A DNA stretch of 64,000 nt from Flavilitoribacter sp020436695 (GTDB lineage: Bacteria > Bacteroidota > Bacteroidia > Chitinophagales > Saprospiraceae). Positions within the stretch are counted from its first letter, which is position 1. The number at the start of each line of letters is the position of its first letter. The position numbers and the translations under genes are program-made. Positions 25,645 through 34,588 of this stretch are shown here, piece by piece. Location of the stretch: the NCBI GenBank assembly GCA_041392665.1, contig JAWKLQ010000010.1:212583-276582 (forward strand). The letters are read 5' to 3'. The notes below the pieces were generated by a model, which was not told the origin of the DNA, did no database searches, and saw nothing but the letters and a program-made list of their open reading frames with translations.

Positions 25645-26927
25645 ATCACCGCAGAACATTTTTGAAAAAACTCTCCGACTTCGGCACGGTCCTTGCCGTA
25701 AGCCCATTTATGCAATCCGGTCACGGTACTGAATTGCTGGAAGCTTTTAAACGGGCAGAAGATCAGCCGCTGGACCAAAATATTACCGATGACGAATTCT
25801 GGTATTTGATCCAGCAGGCATATACGGTTTCCTCCACCCTGATCAATCTGAATAATGGAGGAGTCAGCCCGCAGCCCAAAGTGGTGCAGGAGGCAGTAGA
25901 ACACTACAACCGCCTTAGTAATGAGACCCCCTCGTATTACATGTGGCGTATATTGGACCGGGGGCGGGAACCCCTGCGTCGCAAATTGGCGGAACTGCTC
26001 GGTTGTTCCACCGAAGAAGTGGCCATTAACCGAAACTCCAGCGAGGCGCTTGAAACTATTATCTTTGGCTTGCCGCTAAAAGCCGGGGATGAAGTCGTGT
26101 TAACAAAGCAGGACTATCCCAATATGATCAATGCCTATAAACAAAGGGCACATCGCGACGGTATCAGCCTCAAATGGCTGTCATTCGACTTCCCCATTGA
26201 AGATGAACAGCAGATCGTGGATACTTTCGTCAACGCTTTTACCGACCGTACGAAGATCGTTCACCTCACCCATATGATCAACTGGAACGGGCAGATCCTG
26301 CCGGTAAAAAAGATCGCCCGCGAGGCCCACGCCCGTGGTATCGAAGTGGTGGTGGATGCAGCCCATACTTTTGCGCATCTCGACTACAAGATCGATGATC
26401 TGGAGTGCGATTACTGGGGTACGAGCCTGCACAAATGGCTAAGTGCGCCCTTCGGCAGTGGTATGTTGTACGTTAAAAAGGAAAAGATCTCCAAACTTTA
26501 CCCGCTTTTTGCCGCCCCCGATCCGGAAAGTGATAATATCCGGAAATTCGAGAACCTGGGCACGCGCTCTTTCGCCATCGAACAGGCGATCGGGCACGCC
26601 GTCAATTTCTTCCACATGATCGGTGGGGAACGCAAACAGGCCCGTCTACACTATCTGAAAAATTACTGGGCCGAGCGCGTCAGCGAATTTCCTGGCGTCA
26701 GCGTTGGGACTTCCCTGCATCCGGAATACGGCTGTGCGATCGGCCTGCTGCAAATAGACGGGCAGGATCCCGTTGACGTACACAATTATTTGTTCCAGGA
26801 GCACCGGCTGCATACCACCGCCATTAAATGGGAAAACATCAACGGGGTACGCATTACGCCGAATGTGTATACGACTACCCGAGACCTGGATGTGCTGGTG
26901 GAGGCGGTGCGGAAGTATCCGGTGTAG
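25641..26927 (+). CDS. Class V PLP-dependent aminotransferase-like protein with twin-arginine-like leader
   Basis: 428 residues. The N-terminus (NHRRTFLKKLSDFGTVLAVS) resembles a Tat signal peptide. The fold-type I PLP domain follows: LINLNNGGVSPQPKVVQEA, EVAINRNSSEALETIIFGL, VVVDAAHTFAHLDYKIDDL and the PLP lysine in WGTSLHKWLSAPFGSGML. The C-terminal small domain has RLHTTAIKWENINGVRITPN. It is of the isopenicillin-N-epimerase/cysteine-desulfurase-like group. Export with its cofactor would need Tat, in line with the leader. The substrate is unknown. It is coupled by a 4-base overlap to the preceding membrane-anchored protein. Confidence 0.88.
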   Translation: MNHRRTFLKKLSDFGTVLAVSPFMQSGHGTELLEAFKRAEDQPLDQNITDDEFWYLIQQAYTVSSTLINLNNGGVSPQPKVVQEAVEHYNRLSNETPSYYMWRILDRGREPLRRKLAELLGCSTEEVAINRNSSEALETIIFGLPLKAGDEVVLTKQDYPNMINAYKQRAHRDGISLKWLSFDFPIEDEQQIVDTFVNAFTDRTKIVHLTHMINWNGQILPVKKIAREAHARGIEVVVDAAHTFAHLDYKIDDLECDYWGTSLHKWLSAPFGSGMLYVKKEKISKLYPLFAAPDPESDNIRKFENLGTRSFAIEQAIGHAVNFFHMIGGERKQARLHYLKNYWAERVSEFPGVSVGTSLHPEYGCAIGLLQIDGQDPVDVHNYLFQEHRLHTTAIKWENINGVRITPNVYTTTRDLDVLVEAVRKYPV

Positions 26928-26985
26928 GTAGGTAGGCTAGTAGAAGAGAAGCCGGTACTCATTGCTGGCAGGTCCATCTGATCAT

Positions 26986-27070
26986 AAGATCAAGCACAAG
27001 TGTCAAGAACAAGTTCAAATGGCTTCGCGCCCGACTATTGAACTTGATACTTGATCCTGCGCTTGATCTT
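26986..27070. terminator. 33-base-arm palindrome built of CAAGATCAAG words, between convergent genes
   Basis: The left arm 26986-27018 and right arm 27038-27070 are inverse copies. The first 10 bases (AAGATCAAGC) and last 9 (CAAGTTCAA) match exactly, with several mismatches between. Within each arm the word CAAG recurs about every 6-10 bases. It probably serves as a two-way terminator for the aminotransferase and S9 peptidase genes. Confidence 0.6.
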
Positions 27071-27163
27071 GACGTCCATGCTTAGTGGTGATAGTTGCAA
27101 TATTGCCCGCGTAATGGCATAAACCTATACTTTTCAGATCTCAGATATTGCTATGATGTGGGT

Positions 27164-29299
27164 TTAATCCACCACCTTCATCCCCACCTGATCGATCATA
27201 AAAGCATACAACATCGCCGTTTCCTTCTGCCGGGCAAAACGTCCGGATTCCCCGCCGTGGCCGGCGCCCATATTGACCTTCAGCAGTACCGGTTCGGAGC
27301 CGGTATTATTTTCCCGGACCTTTTGTACCCATTTGGCCGGGCTGAAATAGGGCACCTGGGTGTCGTTCAGGCCGCCGGTGGCAAAGATGGCCGGGTAGTC
27401 GGCCGGTTGCACATTATCGTAGGGCGACCAGCTTAGCATGTAGTCGTAGTATTCTTTTTTGTTGGGATCGCCCCATTCGTCGTATTCCAGCGTGGTCAGC
27501 GGTAGGTCGGGGTTCATCATATCGGTGATGACGTCCATCCAGGGTACCCCGGCTATAATGCCTTTAAACAGGTCGGGGCGCATATTGGTTACCGCCCCCA
27601 TCAGCATGCCGCCGGCACTTCGGCCCATCGCAAATAATCCCTCTTCACTGGTGTATTTTTCATCTACCAGATATTGGGCGCCATCCACAAAATCGGTGAA
27701 GGTGTTCTTCTTGTGCAACAGTTTACCGTCTTCATACCATTGCCGACCCATTTCCTGTCCGCCGCGAATATGAGCGATGGCATAAATAAAGCCCCGATCC
27801 AGCAAACTGATCACATCCGGCCGGAAATAAGGCATAGTACTGAAACCGTAAGAACCGTAGGCGTATAACAGGCAGGGATTGCTGCCGTCGTGCTGAAAAT
27901 TATCCTTCCGGTAGACGATAGACATGGGAATTTTGGTGCCGTCCTCTGCCGGTGCCCAGATGCGCTTGGTCTCGTAAAGCGCGGCCTCATAACCACCTCC
28001 TACTTTCTCCTGTTTCAGTAAGTCCTTGTGCCGGGTAGACAGGGAATAGCCGAGCGTCGATTCCGGAGTGGTCAGTGAAGTATACTCATACCGAATGCTG
28101 TCGCTGTCGAATTCATCCGACGGATCGTACATATCGGCGGTATATACCTCTTCGCCAAAGTCGATATAGTAATCATCACCACTGGCCCGGTTGATCACCC
28201 GGATGCGATCCAGAGCATTGGTCCTTTCCTGTACCACGATATATTTATCCCGGAGGGTGAAGTCATTGATCAGGGTTCCTTCTTTATGCGGTACCAGATC
28301 TTTCCAGTTGGCCATGGAGGGATTGCCGGCCGGAGCGGTGGAGATTTTAAAGTTCTTCGCGTCATGGTTGTTCAGAATGTAGAAGTCGTTCCCGGGATAA
28401 CTCTGCACCCAGTATTCCAGTCCCTGCTGCCTGGGTTGGATCACTTTCAGTTGGGCCAGGGGCTGGCCGGCGGGTAAAAACCAGGTTTCCGTGGTAGTCG
28501 TACTGTTGGAACTGATCAGAACATAACGCTTATCCCAGGATGCGCTCAGCCAGACTGAATAAGTGCTATCCGGTTCAATGTAGATCTCTTTATCCAGATC
28601 GGCATTATCACTCATCCGGTGACGCATGACGCGATAGGAGCGGACGGTCTTATCATTGAGGGAATAAAAGAAGTATTGACCATCGGCCGACCAGGCGCCG
28701 GCATTATCACAATCTGAAACCTGATCGGATAACAACTCACCGGAGGTCAGATCTTTGAAAAACAACGTGTTCCGGCGATCACCGGAAGTATCCACCATAA
28801 AGGCCACCCGCTGATTATCCGGACTGATGTAGTAACTGAACAGCCGATAGATCTGATAACCTTTGGCCATCTCATTGACGTTGAGAACGATCTCTTCTTC
28901 GGCATCCATACTGCCCTTACGCCGGCAGTGATAAGGATACTCATTCCCTTCTTCATAGCGGGTGTAGTACCAGTAACCGTTACTCTTGGTGGGTAGCGAC
29001 TGATCTTGCTGCGGAATGCGGGCCACCAGTTCTTCGTACAATTCCTTCTGTAGCGCTTCCGTGTGTTTCAGGCTTTTCTCGGTAAAGTCATTTTCCGCTT
29101 CCAGAAATGAGATCACCTCCGGGTCATTCTTATCGCTTAGCCAGTAGTAGGGGTCTTCACGGGTGGTGCCGTGTTCTTCAAAGGTGTGAATGACTTTTTT
29201 TGCAGTCGGATAATCCGCCGCAGCTGTATGTCCGGAATTAGGTTCCTGTTTGCAGGACAAAAAGCCCAGCAACATCATAATAACGGCAAATCTGTTCAT
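27164..29299 (-). CDS. S9 family prolyl oligopeptidase / oligopeptidase B lipoprotein
   Basis: 711 residues with a lipoprotein signal (MNRFAVIMMLLGFLSCKQEP). A seven-bladed propeller domain takes up about residues 40-430, starting with REDPYYWLSDKNDPEVI. The alpha/beta-hydrolase domain follows. It has an oxyanion-region LLYAYGSYGFS, IAHIRGGQEMGRQWYEDG, nucleophile Ser in AMGRSAGGMLMGAV, Asp in GGLNDTQVPYFSP and His in GAGHGGESGRFARQ. These match the protease II/oligopeptidase B subgroup. It should cut short peptides in the periplasm or at the outer-membrane face. It stands alone, with a TATATTTG box before it. Confidence 0.95.
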   Translation of the reverse strand: MNRFAVIMMLLGFLSCKQEPNSGHTAAADYPTAKKVIHTFEEHGTTREDPYYWLSDKNDPEVISFLEAENDFTEKSLKHTEALQKELYEELVARIPQQDQSLPTKSNGYWYYTRYEEGNEYPYHCRRKGSMDAEEEIVLNVNEMAKGYQIYRLFSYYISPDNQRVAFMVDTSGDRRNTLFFKDLTSGELLSDQVSDCDNAGAWSADGQYFFYSLNDKTVRSYRVMRHRMSDNADLDKEIYIEPDSTYSVWLSASWDKRYVLISSNSTTTTETWFLPAGQPLAQLKVIQPRQQGLEYWVQSYPGNDFYILNNHDAKNFKISTAPAGNPSMANWKDLVPHKEGTLINDFTLRDKYIVVQERTNALDRIRVINRASGDDYYIDFGEEVYTADMYDPSDEFDSDSIRYEYTSLTTPESTLGYSLSTRHKDLLKQEKVGGGYEAALYETKRIWAPAEDGTKIPMSIVYRKDNFQHDGSNPCLLYAYGSYGFSTMPYFRPDVISLLDRGFIYAIAHIRGGQEMGRQWYEDGKLLHKKNTFTDFVDGAQYLVDEKYTSEEGLFAMGRSAGGMLMGAVTNMRPDLFKGIIAGVPWMDVITDMMNPDLPLTTLEYDEWGDPNKKEYYDYMLSWSPYDNVQPADYPAIFATGGLNDTQVPYFSPAKWVQKVRENNTGSEPVLLKVNMGAGHGGESGRFARQKETAMLYAFMIDQVGMKVVD

Positions 29300-29344
29300 A
29301 TTGCTTGATTGGTGAGTGAAGAGGGTTTCGGCTCATTTTTACTT

Positions 29345-29352
29345 CAAATATA
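29345..29352 (-). promoter_or_regulatory. Candidate promoter for the S9 peptidase gene (TATATTTG with upstream ATTG)
   Basis: On the minus strand TATATTTG (29352-29345) fits the -7 box, with ATTG 16 bases upstream as a weak -33. The box is itself part of a small CAAAT...ATTTG palindrome. Confidence 0.45.
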
Positions 29353-29365
29353 CATTTGAATCAGC

Positions 29366-30379
29366 TCACAATTGCGGAATTAACAGTTCCAGCCGCCGGG
29401 CCATCTGGTTTACTTTTTCTTCCAGCCGATTAAAGTAATAGTTGCGGTTTTTGCTGGAGTGAATGCTGATGGCAGTGGATGTACTGATCATGCTTTGGAA
29501 CCACCGTTCCATATAGCTGCACATTTCCTGATCGGTGGTGAAAATGAAATTTGGCCCGTCCAGGGTATGGTAGAGGATGCTATGGGTTTCGGTTACTCCC
29601 AAAATGGTATTGTAGGTACCCGTCAGCTCATTGTGGAACAGCTCGAATTGTCCGTTTTGCTCCAAAGGTTTCTGGCCGGGCATAAATTTCTTTCCCTCTT
29701 CGGCCATATGGCGACAATGCCGGACCAGCTCGACCAGGTCGGAGCAGATCTCAAAGGCATCTTCTGCCCGCTCGAAGCGGCCGTCCAATAACATATATTC
29801 TATCTGGTTGAGCGACTGGTCGAGAAAGGACAGGGTCCAGTAATCGGTACTGTCCAGGGCACAGTACAATTTGCCGGTGGCATAAGCTATTTCCAGTTCT
29901 TTGGCGGTAATCAGGTCGAACCTGAACTTTCGATGCTGCAGATAATCGAGATTCCAGTTGGTCAGCCCGTAAATATAGAGTTTCAGTGCCATTAGACGGG
30001 GAAACATCATATATATGAAGATCGGGACCTCACGGGCGGTGTAATGGGCATGGATATTCGGTTGACGAACGAACAAACTGATCTGATAATTGATCAGTTG
30101 CAGATAATCCAGAAAACTACTGATAGGTTGTTCGCTCCGGTTATAGGAGAAAGAGACTTTTCCCTGTTTATCGCTGAGGATAGAATCGAGAGAAATATCA
30201 AAATGAGTAGCCAGGGTCTGTATCTCCACGGCATTAAGCATGGTGTCTCCGCGTAGTCTCCGGTATACGCCGTCGCGGTTCAAAGACAGTACCTCCATCA
30301 ATTTTTCTGCGGCCTGTGATTTTTTTGGAAATCGGTTTAATATTTTATCAATAAGGTCGTCCTGTAGATTTGGCTGCAT
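29366..30379 (-). CDS. BetR-like helix-turn-helix regulator
   Basis: 337 residues from the ATG at 30379 (MQPNLQDDLIDKILNRF). I prefer it to the 30475 start because a TAAATTTG promoter box lies between the two. The N-terminal 75 residues form a HTH of the type seen in Bacteroidota BetR-domain proteins: SQAAEKLMEVLSLNRDGVYR, RLRGDTMLNAVEIQTLATHF, DISLDSILSDKQG. The long C-terminal part is helical and without a recognised sensor domain (DLVELVRHCRHMAEEGKKFM, TETHSILYHTLDGPNFIFTT). It is probably a cytoplasmic DNA-binding protein with an unknown signal. It lies upstream of the S9 peptidase on the same strand, 66 bases away, and could regulate or precede it. Confidence 0.72.
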   Translation of the reverse strand: MQPNLQDDLIDKILNRFPKKSQAAEKLMEVLSLNRDGVYRRLRGDTMLNAVEIQTLATHFDISLDSILSDKQGKVSFSYNRSEQPISSFLDYLQLINYQISLFVRQPNIHAHYTAREVPIFIYMMFPRLMALKLYIYGLTNWNLDYLQHRKFRFDLITAKELEIAYATGKLYCALDSTDYWTLSFLDQSLNQIEYMLLDGRFERAEDAFEICSDLVELVRHCRHMAEEGKKFMPGQKPLEQNGQFELFHNELTGTYNTILGVTETHSILYHTLDGPNFIFTTDQEMCSYMERWFQSMISTSTAISIHSSKNRNYYFNRLEEKVNQMARRLELLIPQL

Positions 30380-30442
30380 GTATTCTGTGCTTGCGATTTT
30401 GTTGGCATGAGCAAGTTCGGGACGGAGAACAAATAGATGAAA

Positions 30443-30450
30443 CAAATTTA
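30443..30450 (-). promoter_or_regulatory. Candidate -7 box (TAAATTTG) for the HTH regulator
   Basis: On the minus strand TAAATTTG fits TAnnTTTG about 65 bases before ATG 30379. It lies inside the longer open frame and so argues against the 30475 start. Confidence 0.45.
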
Positions 30451-30827
30451 GGTTTTTAATATTTCGGTAAGCCATTGCCTATCAGGAGATGGCGTTCGAA
30501 ATGTTCAAAACCTTAAAAGAAATTTGTTTCATCTATTTCCGTCAGATTACTGAAGCAGAAAATTTACAACAAATTCATGAAAAACCGGTGTAGGAGAGCA
30601 ATTTCATCAGGATATTAAAGTAAAATAAATGTGACAACATCAATATTCCTTTCATTTTCTGCCGATAGGATATTGATATTGCGGCTGTATAAATAGAACT
30701 AAACTCCAGATATTAACAAAACAGGCAAAATCCTAACACCCTATAGTACGGGATCGGCGGCATGTCGCCCCATCAGTAGTATGTCGCCGGGATCCCGTCA
30801 ATTCATAACCCCAGAAAATGAGTGAGA
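30451..30827. other. AT-rich intergenic region with a hairpin near the metallophosphatase end
   Basis: Nothing gene-like is seen. At 30748-30755 and 30791-30798 the 8-base arms ACGGGATC and GATCCCGT are exact inverses. They flank a loop in which ATGTCGCC occurs twice. The structure lies just past the stop of the minus-strand metallophosphatase gene and may terminate the long 30.8-40.2 kb gene run. Confidence 0.45.
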
Positions 30828-31681
30828 TTATCTGATCTCATCTCCAACAGACGGGACTGGGTCGATCAAAAGGCTCACTCCCTGCTGTTGCGTTTCCCAA
30901 TCAGGTAAGATCTCACAGTTGTCCCAGATGCCGGTCGATAGGGTCAGGGCGTACTCCTCGGGCAATCCCTGCTCTCGCATATGCCGTTGAGCGGTTAGGA
31001 AGTCGTACTCCAGTGCAATGTGCCGGTAGCGGATCTCGCCATCTTCTTTTTGCAGCAGCATACACCACACCCGTGGAGTGCCGTCATTGGCCGGCATACC
31101 GATGACCCCGGCATTGAGCCAGTGATAACTTTCTCTTTGCTGGGCAAAAGGGAGTCCACAATGCCCGGCCAGAATGATACGGGAACCGGTATTGGCAAAA
31201 GTTTGCTGTTTGACTTCCCAGGGAGTAGACTGGAAAACGTAACCGGCCACTTCTCCAAAATCGCCGTGTACGACCGTTGCTGGATGATCGTAAAAGTCAA
31301 AATGGAGATAATCCGGTAATTCCTCCATCCAGGCAATGGAATCCGGGGATAATCGCTTTTTAGCAAAAGGATACCAGCGCTGGGAAAAGGTGTCACAGCG
31401 GGAGCCCGGCCGGAAATCGCAGCCGCAATCCAGGGCTCCGGAGCGCAACTGCAACTCCACATTGCCGGCTATGCAATGGACACCCCAATTCTTAACCCGC
31501 TGTACCACTTCCTCGGGTTGGGCGCAGTAACCGACTACATCTCCGGTGCAGATGATCCTTTCGGGCGGAATGTGTAGTGAGATGGCCAGATGATATAAGG
31601 CCTCCAGTGCCTGAAGATTGCTGTAGCATCCCCGAACACAAGCAGGTCGTCATTCATTGGTGAGAGTTGGTTGATCTTCAT
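30828..31681 (-). CDS. Metallophosphatase family protein, frameshifted near its 5' end
   Basis: The gene starts at ATG 31681 (MKINQLSPMNDDLLVFG), whose ATGA overlaps the symporter stop. The frame breaks after VFG in a run of four C on the plus strand (31630-31633). One more base gives VFGGCYSNLQALEALYHLA and runs into an open frame of over 220 residues. Motifs kept are RIICTGDVVGYCAQPEE, VHCIAGNVE, VVHGDFGEVAGYVF, ILAGHCGLPF and LNAGVIGMPANDGTPRVW. The first DxH metal motif of usual calcineurin-like phosphoesterases reads GCYSN here, and GNH reads GNVE. As I recall, relatives with FGGPYSNL share this, so it may be a distinct subgroup. It is the last gene of the arsenosugar/SusCD run. Confidence 0.82.
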
Positions 31682-33027
31682 AATTGTGATTTTTCCTTCA
31701 GGAATAATTTTGGAATAAAGAACAGCACGACACAAAGGAGCACGCCCCAAAGATTCAGCCATAACAGATCGGCGTACTTCCCGGAAGAGAGCAGTAACCA
31801 TCCCGGATACCATCCCATTACCAGCGCGATACCTACGGCCAGGCCTGCCGTTACGCTTAAAAAAAAGCTGAGCGGGGGCGCTTTCACCTTCCAGAACAAA
31901 AACACCGGCGTCAGACCGATGACCATCGTCCCACTTACAGTTGTGGCCGATAGGATCTCTGGTTTGAGGAAGACCGGTATAGTGCCCAATACCGCCAAGC
32001 CAGCCATAAACAGGCGGCCGCTCTTTACGGAATGGCCGATACCCAGATCAATAGCCATGAGCTTCGAAAAAGAGGAAAAACTGCTATCCAGTGTGGAGGC
32101 GGCCGAAGTGACCATGATGTAGTTCATCATCAGCATCATGATCACTCCCAGTGAACGGGCCACCTGCACAGCCGCATCGCCTGACAACTGCTCCTGCCTG
32201 GCGTAAATGCCCACAAAGCTGAACAGCAGGATACAGAGACCGCCGAAGACCGAAGCCAGTAAAAAGCTTCGAAGGGTGGTTTTTCGGTCGCTGATAAAAG
32301 CCCGGTCCGTCATCACCGGATCGTGAAAAGGATAGCTCAGCGATTGCAATAGGGCTGCCAGCAGGAGATTAAGTCCCATATCCATTTTCCAGTTGCCGGA
32401 GTCGATGATGGTGCTGACCGTCAGGGTATCATTCCCCAGCAGTACCATAAGCAGTACGATCAGCAATACACTGAACAGGATCATCTGGATCACATCCGTA
32501 AAGATGCTGCTGCTCAGGCCGCCCTTGAGGGAATAGGCTACGGTCAGAGCCGTAAAAGCAAGGATGGCCATGTAATAAGCGGTGGAGCCCACATCCCCGA
32601 AATACGAACCGATCACCATGGTATTGGACCAGACCTCATTGAACAGCCGGATACCGATCAGCAGGGAAAATAACAGAATGGCTCCCCGGCCGTACCGGCT
32701 TTGCAAAAAGTGGTGAATGCTGGTAAAGCCCGCTTCCCTTAAGCGTACCAGGATCAGCCCGGCTACGGCAAAAGACAAATAATAAGCTGCGTATGCCAGT
32801 CCGCCGATTAACCCGAAACTCTGCCCCAGATTCGCCGCATTGGTAATGGACTTAGCAAAGATCCAGGAAATGATCAGGCTGCCCGTCAGTATCAGCGTAT
32901 TGGGTGACTTACCCCGATGGCGGGCCTGAAAAAAATCAGCCCGGTTCTTGGCGAGAGGTGAAAACAGGAAGAACAGCAGGCTCGACCCGATAAGTAGTAT
33001 CCATTGCCAAAACTGGACTTTTTCCAT
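31678..33027 (-). CDS. Sodium:solute symporter (SSS family)
   Basis: 449 residues with about 12-13 membrane helices. SSS features include SWIFAKSITNAANLGQSFG in helix 1-2, the AYSLKGGLSSSIFTDVIQMI stretch (conserved GG and D-x-x-Q), QSLSYPFHDPVMTDRAFISD, and YIMVTSAASTLDSSFSSFSK, which holds the Ser/Thr residues of the second sodium site. It should bring a small polar solute across the inner membrane with Na+. It lies between SusD (64 bases upstream) and the metallophosphatase (4-base overlap). This suggests that the outer-membrane SusCD pair hands a ligand to this symporter. The substrate cannot be told. Confidence 0.9.
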   Translation of the reverse strand: MEKVQFWQWILLIGSSLLFFLFSPLAKNRADFFQARHRGKSPNTLILTGSLIISWIFAKSITNAANLGQSFGLIGGLAYAAYYLSFAVAGLILVRLREAGFTSIHHFLQSRYGRGAILLFSLLIGIRLFNEVWSNTMVIGSYFGDVGSTAYYMAILAFTALTVAYSLKGGLSSSIFTDVIQMILFSVLLIVLLMVLLGNDTLTVSTIIDSGNWKMDMGLNLLLAALLQSLSYPFHDPVMTDRAFISDRKTTLRSFLLASVFGGLCILLFSFVGIYARQEQLSGDAAVQVARSLGVIMMLMMNYIMVTSAASTLDSSFSSFSKLMAIDLGIGHSVKSGRLFMAGLAVLGTIPVFLKPEILSATTVSGTMVIGLTPVFLFWKVKAPPLSFFLSVTAGLAVGIALVMGWYPGWLLLSSGKYADLLWLNLWGVLLCVVLFFIPKLFLKEKSQL

Positions 33028-33091
33028 AAGTTTATTGTTTGGATGGTTGACTTGATGCTGGGCGATATGGCATTAGTGCCAAGACCCGATC

Positions 33092-34516
33092 CTATTGCTC
33101 CCACCAGCCTTTGCTATTGTAATTATCTCCACCAATCCGCTCCACTGCAAGCTGGTAATTAACCCCATTCACAGCCTGCTCACTTTCCGGATAAGCATAG
33201 CGGACCGGGTATTGCCCCTGGTTCAGGTTGTCCGGAGAGATGGTCATCTGTGGGATGCCGGTACGGCGAATGTCCAGCCAGGCTTCGTACCCATTGAGAA
33301 AGGATGCGATCCATTTTTGGGTGAGGATCTTCTCCAGGTCGTTATTGCCGTTGAGGACTACTGCGTCCTGGTTAAGGTAGTCTGGGTCCCAGGGCAATCC
33401 GAAATATTCCATAGATGCTTCAATGGCCGTCGCATAGTAGTCCGCTGCATTGCCGGAGATTAAGCCTCTCGCAGCGGCTTCGGCCAAAATGAAATGTACT
33501 TCGCTGGCTTTCATGAAGAGCGCATCAACTCCGTCCGGAATATCCCGCAGTACGGCACCCAGCAGGGAAATATCATTTAGTTCGTACTGATTCTGACTTT
33601 CCCGGCTCAGACCGTTAGGCAACCCCTTGTAGGCCGGTGTGCCGGAATTAACAGAGGTTGTAGTGGGTTTGAAGAAAATACCCTCCCGCGGATCATCAAA
33701 CTGATCGAAGATCCCCGCAATGGTAGTACTCATGCGCACGTCCGTATAGCGCCCTTCCCGTTCGGTAAAGATGAACCACTGATTGGGAGCCGCACTGAGG
33801 TAGGGAATAAGGGCATTGTCGGCATTATTTTGCAGGTAGTTGCCGGCACTGACAATGGCCTGCATATCTGACGATACGTCTGCCTGGCTGCTAATGCGCA
33901 ACAGGTAGCGTAGACGCAGGGCATTGGCAAATTTGATCCATTGGTCCAGATCGCCGTCGTACATGATGTCACCCTCCACGCGGGCATTTGTGTTACTCAG
34001 GATATTCACTGCGTTTTCCAGGAGGTCCAGGATGCCTCCAGGAGCCGTGTAGATGTCTTCCTGGGTATCAAAAGCAGGGGTGAAGTTGCTTTGCGAAACA
34101 CCTTGTATGGCTTCAAAAAAAGGTACATCGGTCCAAAGGTCAGTCAGCAATGCCCCCAGATTGGCCTTTAAGATCATGGCAATGCCTTCGTAGGCTTCAT
34201 TCGACTGCCCGGAAGAGGTCATGGTATTCAGATCATTCAGCAGGCGGTAGGTGACATTCCAGAGGGGCGTATTACTACCTAGATTATAGCGGTCTACTGC
34301 CAGGAACTCGATATTGGACATATGCTGGGCCAGTAAATTGCCGGCATGCCAACCCTGAAGCGAGTTGTTGTTGGCAGCCTGATACAGCACATTGGACAAT
34401 AGAAATTGAGGGGCGACCTGTTCCGGGGCATTGGTATTCTCATTGAATTCCTGTAGCTCGGTGCAGGCACTGAAGCATATGATCAGTAGCAGTAGGAGTG
34501 TTTTTATATTAAGCAT
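33092..34516 (-). CDS. SusD/RagB family outer-membrane lipoprotein
   Basis: 474 residues with a lipoprotein signal (MLNIKTLLLLLIICFSACTE). The start FNENTNAPEQVAPQFLLSNV is typical of the SusD-like-2 subgroup. TPR-like helices follow (WNVTYRLLNDLNTMTSSGQS, LTDLWTDVPFFEAIQG, WIKFANALRLRYLLRIS). Near the C-terminus are LTQKWIASFLNGYEAWLDIR, RTGIPQMTISPDNLNQGQYP and YPESEQAVNG. It acts as the surface lid that binds ligand for the SusC channel encoded just upstream (72-base gap). The SusD-like-2 subgroup is often linked to non-glycan or peptide-like ligands, so a polysaccharide substrate should not be assumed. Confidence 0.93.
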   Translation of the reverse strand: MLNIKTLLLLLIICFSACTELQEFNENTNAPEQVAPQFLLSNVLYQAANNNSLQGWHAGNLLAQHMSNIEFLAVDRYNLGSNTPLWNVTYRLLNDLNTMTSSGQSNEAYEGIAMILKANLGALLTDLWTDVPFFEAIQGVSQSNFTPAFDTQEDIYTAPGGILDLLENAVNILSNTNARVEGDIMYDGDLDQWIKFANALRLRYLLRISSQADVSSDMQAIVSAGNYLQNNADNALIPYLSAAPNQWFIFTEREGRYTDVRMSTTIAGIFDQFDDPREGIFFKPTTTSVNSGTPAYKGLPNGLSRESQNQYELNDISLLGAVLRDIPDGVDALFMKASEVHFILAEAAARGLISGNAADYYATAIEASMEYFGLPWDPDYLNQDAVVLNGNNDLEKILTQKWIASFLNGYEAWLDIRRTGIPQMTISPDNLNQGQYPVRYAYPESEQAVNGVNYQLAVERIGGDNYNSKGWWEQ

Positions 34517-34588
34517 GGCTTACTGTTTAAATTTGAAAAGGTATTAGGCATAAGTCCAACTCATTTGATCTATGGACTTACGACCCAA

